Shown here piece by piece: positions 25,104-37,257 of a stretch of 64,000 nt of DNA. The stretch is from Anaspis maculata (taxonomy: Eukaryota > Arthropoda > Insecta > Coleoptera > Scraptiidae): positions 57,657,416 to 57,721,415 of the forward strand of contig OX421966.1 of assembly GCA_949128115.1 (NCBI GenBank). Direction: 5' to 3'. Within the stretch, counting starts at the first letter, position 1. Each line of letters begins with the position of its first letter. The position numbers and the translations under genes are program-made. The notes beneath the pieces are model-generated. The model was not told where the DNA came from. It made no database searches and saw only the letters and a list, made by a program, of their open reading frames with translations.

Positions 25104-25829
25104 TGGCTCTTCCGATGTGATTTTCTCATACACTGATTTTTTTCTTGAGCTTATACACTATAGAGTTGATTGGTGGCAATAACTCATTTTCACCAAATAT
25201 ATTGCTTGGTCCCTTTTTGATAAGCATGGTCTATCTGTGAAGGAAGCTAAGACTCATCTCAGTGGGAGGTCAGGACTCACCCAAAAAGGAGGCCAAGACT
25301 CATCCTTGCGGAGCTTATCGGGTATAGATTACGAGTGCTTGAGGCTCAGCTCCTCTTTATGTACCACTCTATGGCAAAGCCGTCTCCTAACGTCCAATGA
25401 AATTAACCAGGCACCATGTGAGCAAATGGCAATAAATCAGACAGCGCGACATTTTTACTCCCATTAATTGATATATCGAAAGTGCAAGACCATCACTATA
25501 TACGGTTGGAATTAGTCCTTCGGCGCCGCGTCTACTGAACAAATAGCAGTCACAACATCAAGAGAACGATTTTGAGAAAAGCATAACCTTTGAAGAGGCA
25601 ATCCAGTTTTCGCAAAAGCGCTGATGAACAGGTAAGGGAGAGAAGAAGAGGGGCGAAATGAAAGTGAATATAGACGGAAAGCGGAAATAACAGCGATTGA
25701 GGTGCAGAACAAGGGCATGAAAACGGGAAACTGAATAGTGCGGGAGAGGGTTGAGACACAGGAAGAGAAAATAAATCAGTTGGAGAGGAACGTACGTAAG
25801 AGAAATTTGGTCTTAGGTGAATGGAGTCA
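25104..25829. other. Unassigned stretch between inverted copies
   Basis: No recognisable gene. It includes a direct repeat of an AAGACTCATC motif at about 25249 and 25290. Confidence 0.35.
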
Positions 25830-27178
25830 AGAAAGAGGTTGAGAAAGATGAAAAAATCTCAAGGGAGAAGATACAGGTAATAATATAATGAGAGTGAAGG
25901 CAGAGGTGGAAGGGGACGCACAAGAAGTGAGAAGATTAGGAAAGCCCCGCGACAAACAGATGAGGCCAGTGCTGATGGAAATGAAAAGCTAGAACAAAAA
26001 ACAACAAATCTTGCATTCAAAAAACCAACTTGAAGGAACAAACATACACAATGACGAAGACTCTTCAAGAAAGTAGGTTCAGGATCACTGGAACAAGCGA
26101 AAATTTTCTCAAGGCATACGATGTAGGCCAGACAGGCAGAAGCAAAAGCAAACGTGCCGTACAACAAACTGTTTATTGTTGGAAAGCTAATCTCACAGAG
26201 CAGTTTGCGGAATCTGACAATGCCAAAGCCACTGAAAGAAAAAAATGAAACTGAAGATGATGGAACCAACAATCGAGACCGACAAAAGAAAATTCAGTCA
26301 AAGATCACCAGAAGAGAAGGGAAGGGAAAAAAGGATCTTCAAGCTCGACCAAAATACTTGTATTGGCAATAAGCAAACAGATGAATACCCAAGAAATTAA
26401 GACAAAGGTAATTGATGGAAAGGGAGAACAGGACAATGGAAAAATCTTGCAGAGGAAAATGCTAAATTAATAAAAAATAATCGGAGTGTCAAGGTGTTGT
26501 TTTGAAATGTATTTGGAATTGCAAGGAAAGAAGAGAGATTCTGGAAATACGTAAGAAAATTTAATATGGTGGGAATGTTGGAGATATAATATGGGTAGAA
26601 GATAGGAAATAAGAACTAGGAGAGAACTGAGTTAATTTTACCAGACAAAGTCAAAGTGAATTGAGAGAATCTGTAGACAATAAATCTAATAGAGTATAAA
26701 ACTTGGGCAGGGAGAATTCTGTTAGTGTACGAGATCAGCATGAAGAACCAGAAGAATAATAAAAACTTTGAATAAAGAGAACAGAGGAGGGCCGCTTACT
26801 AACCGGAGGCGACTACAGTACAAGAATAAGAAATCAAGGAGGAAGATTCCGGAAACTTCTCCAAGAGAAAAAAAAAGGCCAGTGAAAGATGAGAATGAAG
26901 ACGACAATAGAAAATGACTGGAAAAACAATTTCTAGAGCTTATTGAAGATAAAAAATTGGAGTAATGCAAGAGATGATGAAAGAGAATATAATTATACAT
27001 TTTTCAGAGGAAACAACAATCGATCAGGCGATAGAAAATTGACAGGCAAATCGAGCAAGTAGAATCGCTTAGAGCTACAGACAGGGTGGAATCTGACCAT
27101 CTGCTGTCAAAAATAGAAATATGAACAGAACTGGCGCGAAGAGTGCAGAGAGCGACGACAATGAGGAGAAGGATAGTG
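25830..27178 (+). pseudogene. Decayed R1/I-like non-LTR retrotransposon, 5' part (endonuclease)
   Basis: A purine-rich stretch with many frame breaks. Around 26510-26600 a reading shows GIARKKREFWKYVRKFNMVG, the early endonuclease region of R1/I-like elements, followed after two stops by TWVEDRK. Around 27010-27110 split frames give TTIDQAIEN and then DRVESDH, the C-terminal SDH block of the apurinic-type endonuclease. The 5' limit is a guess. It is interrupted at 27178, just after the endonuclease, by a CACTG-ended element, and resumes near 30820. Confidence 0.65.
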
Positions 27179-28858
27179 CACTGAGAGAAAAGTTTCATTT
27201 ATAGGTAATAAATACTTGTTTCGTACCAATTTAATAACAAATACTATAACAAAGTATATGTCACCATATGTCGTTTACATCAAATAATTATTTTAAAATC
27301 ACTTATTCATTATAACCAAGGGGCTTATTATGCCAGTTGTTCATGAGAGTTCATAAGATTCAATGAATATATTATTCTGTATCAAATATTAGTCAAACTT
27401 TCCCACAAAATGATTTATTACATTCAAATTGCACATTTTGTTTGTGATTGAGCCGGTTTATTCACTATAAACAAATACATATTGACGGACAATCACCTGT
27501 TCTTAACCAACAATATACCTGTGTTCACTCAACTTTGGCACCATTTATTCCCCAATAATAACTGTGCATTATTCACAAACAATCGCTAAGTCACCTTGAA
27601 TGAATTTAATCACTAAAGTATCTTCAGATATTATTATTTATTATTGCCAATGTAATGCGTTGGTGGGGTGAGAGATTTCCACCCGGCGCCATTATTCGTG
27701 CATGGTGTCATTTGTGTCGTATCATCCCATGTCATTCATTGTCCAGTATCTCGTTGAAGAAAAGCAAATTTATTTATACAGGGTGACTCAAAAATGTCGG
27801 ACCATCTTGAAAGTGCGTAATGTAGAGGTGTAGTAGAGTGCTGAAAAGTTGTTGAAAAGATTCTAATGTCTTCCAGTTTTAAAGTTGTGGAGGAACAAAA
27901 GTTGGTTCTTCGATCGCTTCTATTTTCGTTGTTTCAAAAGACTTTGGTGAACTGTTTATGGAAAAACAATGAGTGCCAGAAATCAACCTCTAAATCTGTG
28001 ATGAATTTCTCTTTTGTATAAAGGGTGAGTCATGAATCTTGGAAATTATTTTTTTTCAAAAGTGCCTGCAAACAGTCCTATATCCTATGTAGAGCACAAT
28101 AAAACACAATTCAATTTTATAAAATTCTTTGCTCCTGGTTTCTTAGGAAAACTGAATTTTTGTAGTTTATGACTCAACCTGTATAGAAAACAGAATAGTT
28201 TATGACTCAACCTGTATAGAAAACAGAAATTCAATACAGATTCAGATGTTGATTTTTCGAATCCATTATTTCACTATATGTAATGGAGTCTTTGCTAAAA
28301 TCTTTTGAAACAACGAAAATAGAAGAAATCGAAAAATTAAATTTTGTACCTCCATAACTTCAAAATTAAAAAGCCTAGAATCTTTAAAACAACTTTCCAG
28401 TACTGTACTATACCTGCATATCATGCACCTTCAAGGTGGTCCGACACTTTGAGAATCACCCTGTATTTAATAAACAAATTATTAGCTATTGATAATGGAT
28501 TTATTATGTTTTATGATGATTTGGCAGAATCATCTATAGCCAGCAATAATGCATAAAATTACCTATAAAAACTAAATTAGATCATATTATTCACAGCTAA
28601 TATTCTATCGTTACCACTCAATAATCGAATTGCTTATTATTATTCACGTTTCTTATTGATAAAACATTATCAAACTGATGTTTTGTAATTATAACCAAAT
28701 ATTAAATAACAGGAAACAAGGTATTTCAACGCTATCAAAACAATTCGCTTGGTGGATGCAAATAAATATTTATTAAGCCGTATTTAAATAAGGCATTTGT
28801 TACCAATAAACGAGTCTGTGTTTTCCATAATAAATTTTCGAAATCTTTTCTCTCAGTG
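27179..28858 (+). mobile_element. CACTG-ended transposon, full-length copy
   Basis: Both terminal repeats are present: CACTGAGAGAAAAG at 27179 and CTTTTCTCTCAGTG ending at 28858, total 1680 bp. The flanks AGTG and TGGT give no clean duplication. It has no open frame of note and carries palindrome B (27778-28465) in its middle. It lies inside the decayed R1-like element, immediately after the endonuclease. Confidence 0.83.
27778..28465. repeat. CAGGGTG palindrome B in the full-length CACTG element
   Basis: Starts TACAGGGTGACTCAAAAATG and ends with the inverted match AGAATCACCCTGTA. The inner core has a local duplication at about 28175-28225 (GTTTATGACTCAACCTGTAT twice) that the other copy lacks. 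Confidence 0.8.
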
Positions 28859-29254
28859 TGGTAGAAAAATGCTGCTGAAAGGAGGAAGCTATACTGAATT
28901 CAAACAGAAGAAGCGAAGTTCCGACAAGAAACAATTAACAAAAAGTAGCAGGAGCTGATCAATACGGCGGCAGATGGAGGAATGGTAACGAGGTGAAAAA
29001 GAAAGAACGACTGGTGAAATCAAGACTGCATACGATTAAAAAACAAGTGAGTATGCCTTCACGTGCGTGAGTCTCAGTAGCGCATTTTCTCAAAGAGGCA
29101 TATTGTGAACGTAAAGAATTTTGGTTGAAGGAGAAACACCATTCCTTGCCCACTTTCTTCATTCGAAACTCATTGTGATATTGTGTTATCAGAATGGGGT
29201 ACTTGCCAATGAAATAGATTTGAATGGAAATTCTTTCACTCATCAATATATTTT
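28859..29254. other. Probable remainder of the decayed non-LTR element, then unassigned
   Basis: To about 29040 the sequence stays purine-rich and biased like the flanking decayed element, but I could not align it to a motif. From there to 29254 nothing is recognised. Confidence 0.35.
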
Positions 29255-30440
29255 TTTGTTTGAGGGCGGGAGCTGGGAGCGGCGACTAATCAACAGTAGT
29301 CTATTCTTTTCCATTTTTAGTCGGCTATCCATAAAGCGAAAGAATTAGATCGCTATGTCTTCGGGTTTATGTTTTCCATTTATCTCTTACTTTGAGGGCA
29401 GCGTGTGGGAGCGGCAGAGTTTGGCAAAGAAATTCTTCCACAGTTTGAGTTGGGAGTTTCTGAATGTTTGAGGTAACATTAAAATGTAATTCAGTGGAAA
29501 TTATCGAAAGTTGCACTTTTTTCTTTTGGGGGTGGAAATTGGAGGCGGCGCCATGTCAAAGGTAGCCTATTCTTCCCAATTTTCAGTTAGCTATCCATAT
29601 AGCGAAAGGATTAGATCGTTATGTCTTCGGGTTTATGTTTTTCATTCATCTCTCACTTTGAGGGCAGCGTGTGGGGGCGGCAGCATTCGGAAAAGTAACT
29701 GTTGCACAGTTTGAGTTGGGAGTTTCTAAATGTGAGGGAAATATGACAATCGGTGGAAATTGTGAAAGTTGCATTTTTTTTGTTTGGAGGCGGCAGCTGG
29801 AGGCGGCGGCTAATTAAAAGTGGCCTATATTTTGCCAATTTTAGTCAACCATCAATATAGTAAAAGAATTAGGTCGCTATGTCTTCAGGTTCATGTTTTA
29901 CATTTATCTCTTACTTTGGGGGCGGCGTGTGGGAGCGGCAGAGTTTGGCAAAGAAATTCTTGCACAGTTTGAGTTAAGAGTTTCTAAATGTTCAAAGTAA
30001 CATTATCAGCTAAATCAGTGAAAATTGTCGAAAGTTGCACTTTTTTTCTTTTGGGAGCGGAAGCTGGAGGCGGCGCCATATCAAAAGTAGCCTATCCTTC
30101 TCCATTTTTAGTCAGCCATCCATATAGCGAAAAACTTAGATCACTATGTCTTTGGGTTCATGTTTTTCATTTATCTCTTACTTTGGGGGCGGCGTGTGGG
30201 AGCGGCAGCGTTCGGCTGAGCAAATGTTGCACATATTGAGTTGGCAGTTCCTAAATGTTCAAGGGAACATCTCAATCAGTAACATTTGTGAAAGTTGCAC
30301 TTTTCATCATTTGAGGGCGGAATCTGGGGGCGGCGACTAACCAAAAGTAGCCTATCTTTTTCCATTTTTGGTCAGCTATTTATATACCGAAAGAATCAGA
30401 TCGCTATGTCTTCGGGTTTATGTTTTTCATTTTAAAGTGA
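29255..30440 (+). repeat. GC-block satellite, about 4.6 units of 260 bp
   Basis: Units are marked by GAAAGTTGCACTTTT at about 29506, 29764, 30030 and 30290, by GGAGGCGGC/GGGAGCGGC blocks, and by AGATCGCTATGTCTTCGGG. Each unit alternates AT-rich sequence with short G-rich blocks such as GGGGGCGGCGTGTGGGAGCG. Units differ by roughly 10-20 percent by eye. A related GGGGGCGGTTTT motif recurs twice at about 30442 and 30605. Confidence 0.88.
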
Positions 30441-30736
30441 CGGGGGCGGTTTTAAGCAGTTTTTTCATGTCGGCGGCGCATATCGAAGACGGAATGTTTC
30501 TTGGCTTACGTTTATAAGTGACAACTATGTATTATTCAAAAAATGAGAACACCAGAGCATCAGGTCTGGTAGAAAGTGCAATATTATGTTATTTCAAGTT
30601 TATCGGGGGCGGTTTTCTCTATGTTGGCTGCGCAATATAGACATCCAATATAGCCTAGCCCTCCTTTGGGAGTGGCAGCTATGTAACAGCGAAAAAATTA
30701 GAAAGCTAGGTCGTCTAGTTTGGAAGGAGTTCGAGG

Positions 30737-30792
30737 AACGGACGGACGGACGGACGGACGAACGGACGGACGAACGGACGGACGGACGGACA
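30737..30792. repeat. (ACGG)n microsatellite
   Basis: About 14 units of GGAC with two GAAC variants, following the satellite and the phrase TCGTCTAGTTTGGAAGGAGT. Confidence 0.95.
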
Positions 30793-30819
30793 AAGCGATT
30801 GCAATAGCGATTTTCATCA

Positions 30820-31640
30820 AGATGGAAAATGCGCTAAAAAGAAGCGAAGATGGGGCAGAAATTGGAAACAGAACAAAGGAGCAAAAAAAACTATGCAGAA
30901 GTCAGGAAAATATACCGAGAAAAATACAAAAAGGACAGCAGAGAAGAGGAAAAAAAAAGATCAGAGAGATGAAGCAAGGCGAATACCTGGATGAACAAGA
31001 ATAAAACAAAATATGAGACAATGATCAAGAAAATAGCAATGCGTGAATTGGAGAAGTACTTTTTGGAACTATCTATTTGGCGGGGCGGAACAATACGAGA
31101 TTAACCGAAGTAGATGGAGCAAGCACAATAATACAAAAGGGGATGAAAAAGTGAGAAGTATCAAGGCAAATCCAAAGATTAAAGAGAAGAAAAGCTGCGG
31201 AAAGCGATGGAATAGAGAATGAAGTATGGAAGGAATGAATTATAAGGAAGTGACACAAAAACTGTATGAGCTACTGAACGGGGTGTGGATGGGTGGAGGA
31301 TTCCCAAGGGATTGGACGGATGGACTAGTTTGTCCTCTCCACAAAAAAGAAGATGAAAAGAAGTGAGAAATTACCAAGAATCACCTTGCTCAACATGATG
31401 TATGTACGAGGTATATGCAAGGGTGTTGGAGAAACAATTATACAAAAGAAGGTGAAGGAAAAGAAGATTGAGGGGCAAGCAGAATATACAAAGGGAAGAA
31501 GCGCTGTAGACAGTGTATGTAGGTACCTACGTATTGCGATGCTTGATACAAAGAGAACTGAATCGCTAAGCCTTATTCGTACGGCTTTTGTAACAAAAAT
31601 CATAACAACGGCATTATGGCAACGGATGTAGATAGCGATG
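30820..31640 (+). pseudogene. Decayed R1/I-like non-LTR retrotransposon, 3' part (linker and RT start)
   Basis: Short frames show a charged linker ending in a FGGAEQY-like block near 31080, then a break-ridden reverse-transcriptase start: GIENEVWKE near 31205, LYELLNGVWMGGGFPRDWTD at about 31265-31320 and VCPLHKKEDEK at 31330-31365. Next comes an untidy TLLNTMYKIY-like region and, near 31480, a QAEYTKGRSAVDSV block corresponding to GQAGFRKGRSTVD in intact relatives. The catalytic YADD region is absent. With 25830-27178 this forms one old element split by later insertions. Confidence 0.68.
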
Positions 31641-32379
31641 GTGTTAAAAGTGAGAAAAGAAATATCAGAGAGCTGAACTGCATCATTCAGCGCTTGCTTC
31701 TGGGCCGCATAAAAACTTCCTCACTAATAATAATTATGGTTTCCATATTGGAGGATGTTCCAGCGGGGGAGGGGGAAAGGGCAGGACGCAAAAACTTGCA
31801 ATTTAGCCACCGCCGGCATCCTCCTCTCACAGAGGCGAGCCGGAAAAGATCCGAACGGGATAAGAGCCCCCAGGGAAAATTACGTCATTATCACTCCACG
31901 TAATCTGGAATGGGAGCTCCCAGTATTTCGAGATGTGCTGCTCTGCGGTCGTTATTCCAGAAAGGTAATGAACAGATTATGGTGGCGAGATGCGCGCAAT
32001 AAAAAATCACATTATAATATCGCTATAGAGCAGGGGGAAGGACCTGCAAGAAAACGTCGACGGGTATAGAGGTGGTGTGCGGGGGTGAGGAACTGAGGAA
32101 CGCCGGGAAGCGCGGTATACAAAAGGGCGAAGGCCATAAAGCGGGAGCGGTGCGGATGGAAATCCGGCATAAATTAAAATAATATTTCGGAAATGTTTTG
32201 GATAAACAGAGGGTGCAGATTTGGCCACGGTTGATGTGGAAAGGGTCGCGGAGTCGGAAGAACGAGGAGCCAGGGCAAATAAGCAAGATTTCCAGCAGGT
32301 TTCTGAGCCGGCACAACTGACAAATTATTACTCGCCTAGGTACCGTCTAACAACATTCCATCAGAATTTGCAAAACTGG
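31641..32379. other. Unassigned stretch
   Basis: Moderately GC-rich, with frames of up to 104 codons, none recognised. Could be non-coding conserved DNA or an unrecognised element. Confidence 0.35.
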
Positions 32380-32535
32380 GTATAGACAATACAAATAGAA
32401 AAGACCATAGTCGTCACGGATTTTTACGGCTGCGTATCATTCAAAAAAAGGTTGGCTGATTTTTGATGCCCCAATATCCGTGACGACGGTGCGGTGGTGA
32501 TAACATATGGTCTTCTTTATTTGTATTGTCTATAC
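32380..32535 (+). mobile_element. TA-flanked MITE, TAGACAATAC family, copy 2
   Basis: 156 bp, the same ends and the same orientation as copy 1 (6088-6255), including ATTCAAAAAAAGGTTGGCTG and ATATCCGTGACGACGG. It lacks the 18-bp block of copy 1 and has an extra GCGGT near 32495. Confidence 0.85.
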
Positions 32536-32626
32536 ATTTCGTTGCCTACGCTGCACCTTGGTTACATTAGACCTAATTTATTTGCCACAGCAGGATGAAA
32601 GATTGAGTAGAAAAGAGCCAGAATAT

Positions 32627-32855
32627 TGTTACGTATTTCGCGTACGGGTTCGATAATAATTAAGACGATCGTTTCAAAACACACACTGTTTATTACTGCG
32701 TACTACAATAAATACACGTCAACAATTATTCACGCTTGGCAATATCACAGGTACTACTTTGCTTCTATCGCACTCGTTTGCTTCCAATTCAATAACTGCT
32801 CATGAGCTAACGATTGATGCCTTATATAGGTCCGACTAATTCATCTTGAATGTTC
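32627..32855 (-). mobile_element. Solo Gypsy LTR, 3' half (split by a non-LTR insertion)
   Basis: The reverse complement matches the last half of the LTRs at 48977-49484 and 53630-53884, including CGCAGTAATAAACAGTGTGT and the terminus CGCGAAATACGTAACA. The LTR continues at 35833 after the inserted non-LTR element. The flanks of the reunited LTR, ATAT (32623-32626) and ACAT (36136-36139), are a near-match for a 4-bp duplication. Confidence 0.88.
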
Positions 32856-35581
32856 TATGTTCCACGATCTGACTTCGGTGGAAAGCTTCAGGATTGAAGA
32901 AGATGTGATTGTGTCTGACCACTTTCCCTGCGTGATCACTTTGAAGTTTGAACCCAACCGAAGACAATCACAGAACAAAATACAGAACAAGGACTCAGAG
33001 CCACTACATAGATACAAATGGGACCCACTAACGAGCCAAGGATTTGGACACATCATGGCTTTGTCTCACCGTCTGCACCTGAACCTGGACGATTCCACAT
33101 TGGAAGATGTTTCTGCCAACCTTCAGCGAGCCATACACGAAAGCGCGAAGTTCTTGGGAATGGTCAAAAGTTCCCCTAATGCTACCACCACGAATCATCT
33201 GCATACTTTGAAGTCATGGTTCGACTTCGAAATATGTCTGAAACTTTGTAAATCAAGAAAATTTGACAGTCACTCAATAAACACCTACAAGATCACAAAG
33301 CAAAAGTACACAAAAACTATTAACAATAAAAAGAGACAATACGAAGATGAATTCAGAATGGAAATTGATTCTGTAAAAAACCCTGGAAAATTCTGGCAAA
33401 TTTACAACAAATTCAAGAACTTCCATCGTCACTACAAGACCAATGTCGATGAAGACACGTGGGAGATATTTTACTACCAATTCTACAAGACTGACGTTCC
33501 CATATTCAACCTAGACCATTTCATAGATGCGACACACCCGTACATGGATTGCTCAATAACCCAAGAAGAACTCATCTCAGCACTAAAGCGCTCTCCTTTG
33601 AACAAAGCACCGGGATGTGATGGCCTGAACATCGACTTTTATAAACATCTGGATCCATCCTGGCTTGTCTACCTGTTGAACTTTTTCAATAAAATTTGGG
33701 AGAGAGAAAAAATACCGCTGCACTGGATGAAGATCCAAATGATACATATACTGAAAAAAAGAAACGTCAAAGACCCCAAGAACTAAAGAAGTATAGTGAT
33801 TATTAACAACATTGTCAAAACATTTACCCGCATAGTCAACTCCAGGCTGGAGACATTTTCCGAAAGCGCCGATATCCTACCCGAGGGACAGACCGGCTTG
33901 AGAATGGGCCGAGAGTGTGTGAATACATTTTTGTTCTAAATGCGGTAATCAACAATAGTTTGCGCCTGAAGAAACAAAAAATTTATGCAGCAATTGTTGA
34001 CTTCAGAAGTGCCTTCGATTCGATTTCACATAACATACTATGGGAACGCCTCTACCGCTCCGGCTTCAGTGCAAAAATTATAAGAATTCTGCGTTCTATA
34101 AACGAAGGCGCAACAATGAATTTCGGAAATCACGACCGATATGTACATGTCTCTAAGGGAGTTTTGCAGGGAGACACGATGAGCCCATTGCTGTTTTTGG
34201 TGTATGTGGCTGACATCGAGGAATATCTGATTGGCGAGGGATGTAGGGGAGTGAGCCTGGGACAACTAAACTGATATAAGACTACTAATGTATGCTGATG
34301 ACCTGGTCCTACTAGCGGACTCTCCAGTGCAACTGAGAGTGAACTCAAAGTGAACTCTACAAAAACTAAAATACTCATCTTTAGAAGAGGAAACCGCATC
34401 AATCCAGAGAGGTTTTTCTTCAACAGTGAAGAGCTAGAGACCGTCAACACATACCTTTACCTGGGCGTCATGTTGAACTTCAACGGCAAATTCGGTCACA
34501 GAAAACCAAATTGACTTCAGGCGTGGTAATCAGAATTATCAATAAAACCAACACACGAAGCTGGGAGGCAATAATGGGGTTGTACTACTCAACCGTTCTA
34601 CCTACTTTGACTCACGGCTCATCGGTGTGGGGCTTGAGATATCTCGATGACATAGAGCAAACACAATGTGCATTCTTCAAGAACCTGCTCTACCTGCCAA
34701 GATCAACGCCAGGTTACGTCATACGCACAGAACTCAACCTAACGCACGCACGCGCAGTCGTACTGAAAATGGCTCTTCACATGATTATGAAATTCAGCAA
34801 CCAGAAACAATCACGCTACACCTACATCGCCCTGAGACGAATGATGGAGCTTGACGGGTCACCGAACAGCTACTCAGAATACAACTGGCTCTCCCAGCTG
34901 AAAGCAGTACTGACTACACTGGAACAACCGGTTGATCCACTACGCCTCGCCTAAACCATAACATATTTCAGCATGTCGTAGAAGAATACACACAAAAGGG
35001 TGGTTTGAATGACTGAGACCGCATTCTTCTCAGTACGCACTGCAGTGACTACAAACTCATGATCGACACCAACTCCTTGGAGGTGATTAATGCCCAGAAC
35101 CTGTATTTCGACATCAGTTTCAAAGTAAAGCGCGTTATAGCCCAGATTCGATTAGCAAGCGGTTCAACGGTCACCTTGTACTTGAATGGGATGTCCTACA
35201 AGCTTAATAACAACGAGGTGTGTACCATCTGCAACCTGAACAAAGAAGAAACAATCAACCACATCATCTCTGATTGCCCAATATACAACTACCTAAGAGC
35301 TCAGAAGACAAGGCAGAACGATACTAACTGGCACGAGATTTTCCATACAATGACAGCAAGAAACGCTACCCAAATATACAAATTCTTTCGTGGGGCCATG
35401 AAAATAAGATCTTTTGCCCGAAATGAGTGAAGACGGGGAGAGACCGGATTATACAGAATGATGCAGTCGATTACATAACATATAGTAGGTACCTACATGG
35501 TAACATATTTATTTTGTTTATACTACAGCCTGTGTAGATGAGAAACTATGAAATTATTTATATTTGTATTTGTATTTGAAT
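32856..35581 (+). mobile_element. 5'-truncated non-LTR retrotransposon inserted in the solo LTR
   Basis: Starts within the endonuclease (SDHFPCVI block) and ends with a TATTTG-type repeat tail at about 35555-35577. The target sequence GAATGTTC, and with one mismatch GAATGTTCTATG/GAATGTTCCATG, lies on both sides (32848-32859 and 35833-35844), which is the target-site duplication and splits the LTR cleanly. MITE copy 2 sits exactly at the 3' junction. Confidence 0.9.
32857..35430 (+). pseudogene. ORF2 of the R1/I-type non-LTR element, several frame breaks
   Basis: This is an endonuclease/reverse-transcriptase polyprotein. Frame 32857-33786 starts at the endonuclease SDH motif and passes through a charged linker to the RT entry NKAPGCDGLNIDFYK. 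Frame 33915-34274 holds VDFRSAFDSISHN and GVLQGDTMSPLLF. The active site YADDLVLLAD is read at about 34290-34320 in another frame. Frame 34511-34954 is the thumb. Frame 35059-35430 ends with a zinc-knuckle-like CTICNLNKEETINHIISDC (C-x2-C-x9-H-x4-C), typical of the C-terminus in this group. At least four breaks make it non-functional. Exact clade uncertain. Confidence 0.87.
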
Positions 35582-35832
35582 CGATGGCCCCTAATAAGAC
35601 TAGCGTAACTCGTGAGACACGGTTAGAACTGGCGTATCTCTGCGTTTACTAAATGAACTAGCGTATCTCTACGTTCACCAAATGAACTAGCGTATAGCCT
35701 GTGTAAATCAAATGGGAGGGACGCTAGTTCATTTGGTGAACGCAGAGTTACGCAAGTTCATTTGGTAAGCGCAGAGAAACGCTGGTTCTAACCGTGTCTC
35801 ACGAGTTACGCTAGTCTTATTAGGGGCCATCG
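35582..35832 (+). mobile_element. Palindromic MITE, CGATGGCCCC family, copy 2
   Basis: 251 bp, same orientation as copy 1. The duplication is GAAT (35578-35581, 35833-35836). The left GAAT directly follows the TATTTG tail of the non-LTR element and was the first four bases of that element's own target duplication, so this insertion is the youngest of the three layers. Confidence 0.93.
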
Positions 35833-36135
35833 GAATGTTCCATGCGTTTTTCAGCAGATTCCACAGTGACCAGGCATACGATTTTGCGACGACTCTCGAA
35901 AAATCCTACACAATCATTTTGCGTATAATTCTGCCGTGCTCTAGAGCCGGCGCCGCCGCCAAATGGACAGATGTATCTTGATCGAGCGTTGGAGTCTCCC
36001 CATGCATTCCAACGCCAAGCCATCACGTATACTCTAGAAATGTCCAGAGCTCCTCTTCTGTACACTGCAACGCAATGAAAGAGTCCAGAAAGATCGCGTG
36101 TTCACCAGAATGCACGAGAATCGCCGCTCGTAACA
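35833..36135 (-). mobile_element. Solo Gypsy LTR, 5' half
   Basis: The reverse complement starts TGTTACGAGCGGCGATTC and aligns with the LTR start at 48977, sharing CTCTGGACATTTCTAGAGTA, GAGACTCCAACG and CACGGCAGAATTATACG. Joined to 32627-32855 it gives an LTR of about 520 bp, close to the 508 bp of the element at 48977. No internal region is present, so this is a solo LTR formed by LTR-LTR recombination. Confidence 0.87.
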
Positions 36136-36139
36136 ACAT

Positions 36140-36868
36140 CCATTGATAGCGCAATGTATCAACATCAAAAATTTACACGTGCAAAGGAACAGCAAGCTGT
36201 AAAAATGTTACTTTTTGCCAAAGCAAAGTTCCAAATTGACCCTGAAAATCATCTCTCGTCAGTTACGTCAACACAAGTAATTTGCAGTCAGTCTATTCTA
36301 CATCCACCTTTGTCAACTTTAGTTGGTGCGTCATAACAGATCACAAACTGACAGCTGTCAGAAAGTGATCTTTCTGCTAGATTATTGAAACAGATAATGG
36401 TTTAGATTTCAAATTGGCATAAAGATCATAAATGCCCTCCTTAGTAGGTGCTAATAGGTAGATACCGAGGTAGGTATTATACATGCAACCATTATTATTA
36501 TGTTCCTCAAGATGTTGAAATCTTATACAAAATGGATGACTTTGTTCCACGAGTAATTATAACGATACCAGACCAAAGTACTCTAACTACGCATAACGTA
36601 TACAGGCTGCGATCTGATAGTGTTTATTATAAATTCACACATTTGCCACAGTAGTGCACTCAAAAGCTCATTTGCTCCCCGGCAATATGGTCAAGCTTGT
36701 TACATGCACACAGCACACTTCATTGCTTCCCCTTTCCGCAGTCATTAAATTCAAATTACCTTACTGCATTATTCCAGCGGGTACCTGGCCTGCATATGTC
36801 GCCTTGCTGAAACAAGGGCAGGAAAAATGCATTAGCAATAAGTCAAGCCAGATGAAACATAAAATTCT
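36140..36868. other. Unassigned stretch
   Basis: No recognised gene or repeat. A 68-codon frame at 36448-36654 shows no family resemblance. Confidence 0.35.
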
Positions 36869-37257
36869 TAGCCCAGGCGCCGGGGATAAAAAATCAGCTC
36901 AATAAGGAAATAATTGTTCACTGGCTGGAAACTAGCTTGAAACGATCTGTCTGGCTTAGGTTTTGACATACTAATTTCCTTCTTTTCGGAAATGTCGGCG
37001 TCATGTCGCCATCATCAACAAGAAGTGCATAACCGTGGTTTTTGCCGAATATCTTGATTTTGGGCCATCTGACAGGAAAAGATGTGAGGAGTCATTTTAA
37101 AACCAATGAAATTCCCTACAGAATAGTTTCCAAACTAACTTCCTGCGACCTATGGTCTTTGAGATAGAGCTCTTTGAAGCGAGAGGCATTGTCGTAAAGC
37201 TTCATGGCTACTCGACTCGGAAAACTGAAATGTCGATGTGACAAAAAATTTCAAAAT

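Noticed and set aside
29255..30440. A CRISPR-like repeat array
   Set aside because: Units are 260 bp, directly tandem and without unique spacers; composition and context are eukaryotic.
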